Below are positions 5,261-5,578 of a stretch of DNA of 5,578 nucleotides, piece after piece. The notes beneath the pieces are model-generated. The model saw only the letters and a program-made list of their open reading frames with translations, did not search any database and was not told the DNA's origin. Location of the stretch: the NCBI GenBank assembly GCA_937942115.1, contig CALDFY010000003.1, positions 1-5,578 on the forward strand, given 5' to 3'. Within the stretch, counting starts at the first letter, position 1. Each line of letters opens with the position of its first letter. The position numbers were made by a program, and so were the translations under genes. This DNA is from an uncultured Anaerolineae bacterium (GTDB lineage: Bacteria; Chloroflexota; Anaerolineae; B4-G1; DUEL01).

Positions 5261-5535
5261 CATATGCGTTAACTTAAGGGGCTGCGCCAGTTGGGTCGCC
5301 GCCTCGGGCGCTGACTGAAGCCAGCCTCTTTGGGCCTTCGGCCGGGTCCCTTCACTTCGTTCGCAACAAGGTCGGCCTTCGGCGACCTTTTGAGAAGGGC
5401 GTCAACGCAGGTTGACGCCCGACGCGAAGCGTAGGGGCAACCCTCGCGGTTGCCCCCAGGGGAGGCCGATTTCCCATCGGCGCCCGAGGCGGCGGGAAGC
5501 GGAGAGCCGAAGCCAGCCTTAAGTTAACGCTTATG
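5261..5535 (+). mobile_element. MITE-like element B (275 bp)
   Basis: A direct-oriented relative of element A with better preserved ends: CATATGCGTTAACTTAAGG (5261-5279) and CCTTAAGTTAACGCTTATG (5517-5535) are 19-bp inverted repeats with one mismatch. Internal hairpins: GGCC-TTC-GGCC (5333-5343); AAGGTCG...CGACCTT with an inner CC-TTC-GG (5368-5389); the fully paired 10-bp GGGCGTCAAC-GCAG-GTTGACGCCC (5397-5420); then the same two hairpins as in element A. It is 22 bp longer than A, mostly through an insertion near 5344-5367 (CTTCACTTCGTTCGCAAC). G-runs flank both ends, so a short GGG target duplication is possible but not provable. No coding capacity. Confidence 0.75.
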
Positions 5536-5578
5536 GGGGTAAGGGGTGGAGTGAGGGCCGGAATGGGCATCCCCCGCT
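5536..5578. other. G-rich tail, probable resumed end of cassette copy 2
   Basis: The sequence begins GGGGTAAGGGGTGGAGTGAG and then continues GGCCGG. It resembles the end of cassette copy 1 (GGGAGGGGTGAGGGCAGG, 127-144), which suggests that element B split the cassette here. No gene is visible before the window ends. Confidence 0.45.

Noticed and set aside
4807..5535. CRISPR array or tandem-repeat array
   Set aside because: There are only two long units, with inverted ends and dissimilar intervening sequence; no short regularly spaced direct repeats and no cas genes.

Overview
The window is a GC-rich bacterial chromosome fragment with three protein genes and an unusually repeat-rich intergenic region. 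The gene set is housekeeping-like and shows no phage, plasmid, defence or CRISPR content. High GC, a soluble TPR array, a membrane-anchored double zinc ribbon and GC-rich palindromic intergenic repeats would suit a thermophilic or environmental Chloroflexota (Anaerolineae-like) genome. That placement is an inference from style, not a sequence match.

Layout. Bases 1-140 are a hairpin-rich intergenic repeat cassette, followed by a short AT-richer leader (141-250). A 748-residue TPR protein is encoded on the + strand (251-2497). Its last 22 codons, its stop codon and a palindromic possible terminator have been tandemly duplicated as an 81-bp unit (2430-2591, 78 of 81 identical). That unit nearly fills the gap to the convergent purA gene (adenylosuccinate synthetase, - strand, 3879-2596). 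Upstream of purA on the same strand is a 153-residue two-helix membrane protein with a C-terminal double zinc ribbon (4412-3951). A strong extended -10 promoter (4448-4476, - strand) precedes it and probably drives both - strand genes. The 71-bp gap between them carries three copies of a 9-bp unit.

From about 4477 to the end (1.1 kb) I see no gene. There is a dispersed-repeat-like segment (about 4541-4690), then a mosaic of two direct-oriented elements of 253 and 275 bp (4807-5059 and 5261-5535). These have terminal inverted repeats centred on GTTAAC and a conserved 144-bp right part that folds into three successive hairpins. Between them lie GC-rich hairpin sequences, including a second copy of the cassette found at the left edge of the window. 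The second element appears to have inserted into that cassette. These look like non-autonomous MITE-like or structured intergenic repeats. They are the most likely undescribed content here, but nothing shows that they have a cellular function.

Working together: PurA makes adenylosuccinate in AMP synthesis. The zinc-ribbon protein is probably co-transcribed with it, with unknown function. The TPR protein is probably a soluble scaffold or adaptor with unknown partners, and it has no evident functional link to PurA beyond convergent adjacency.
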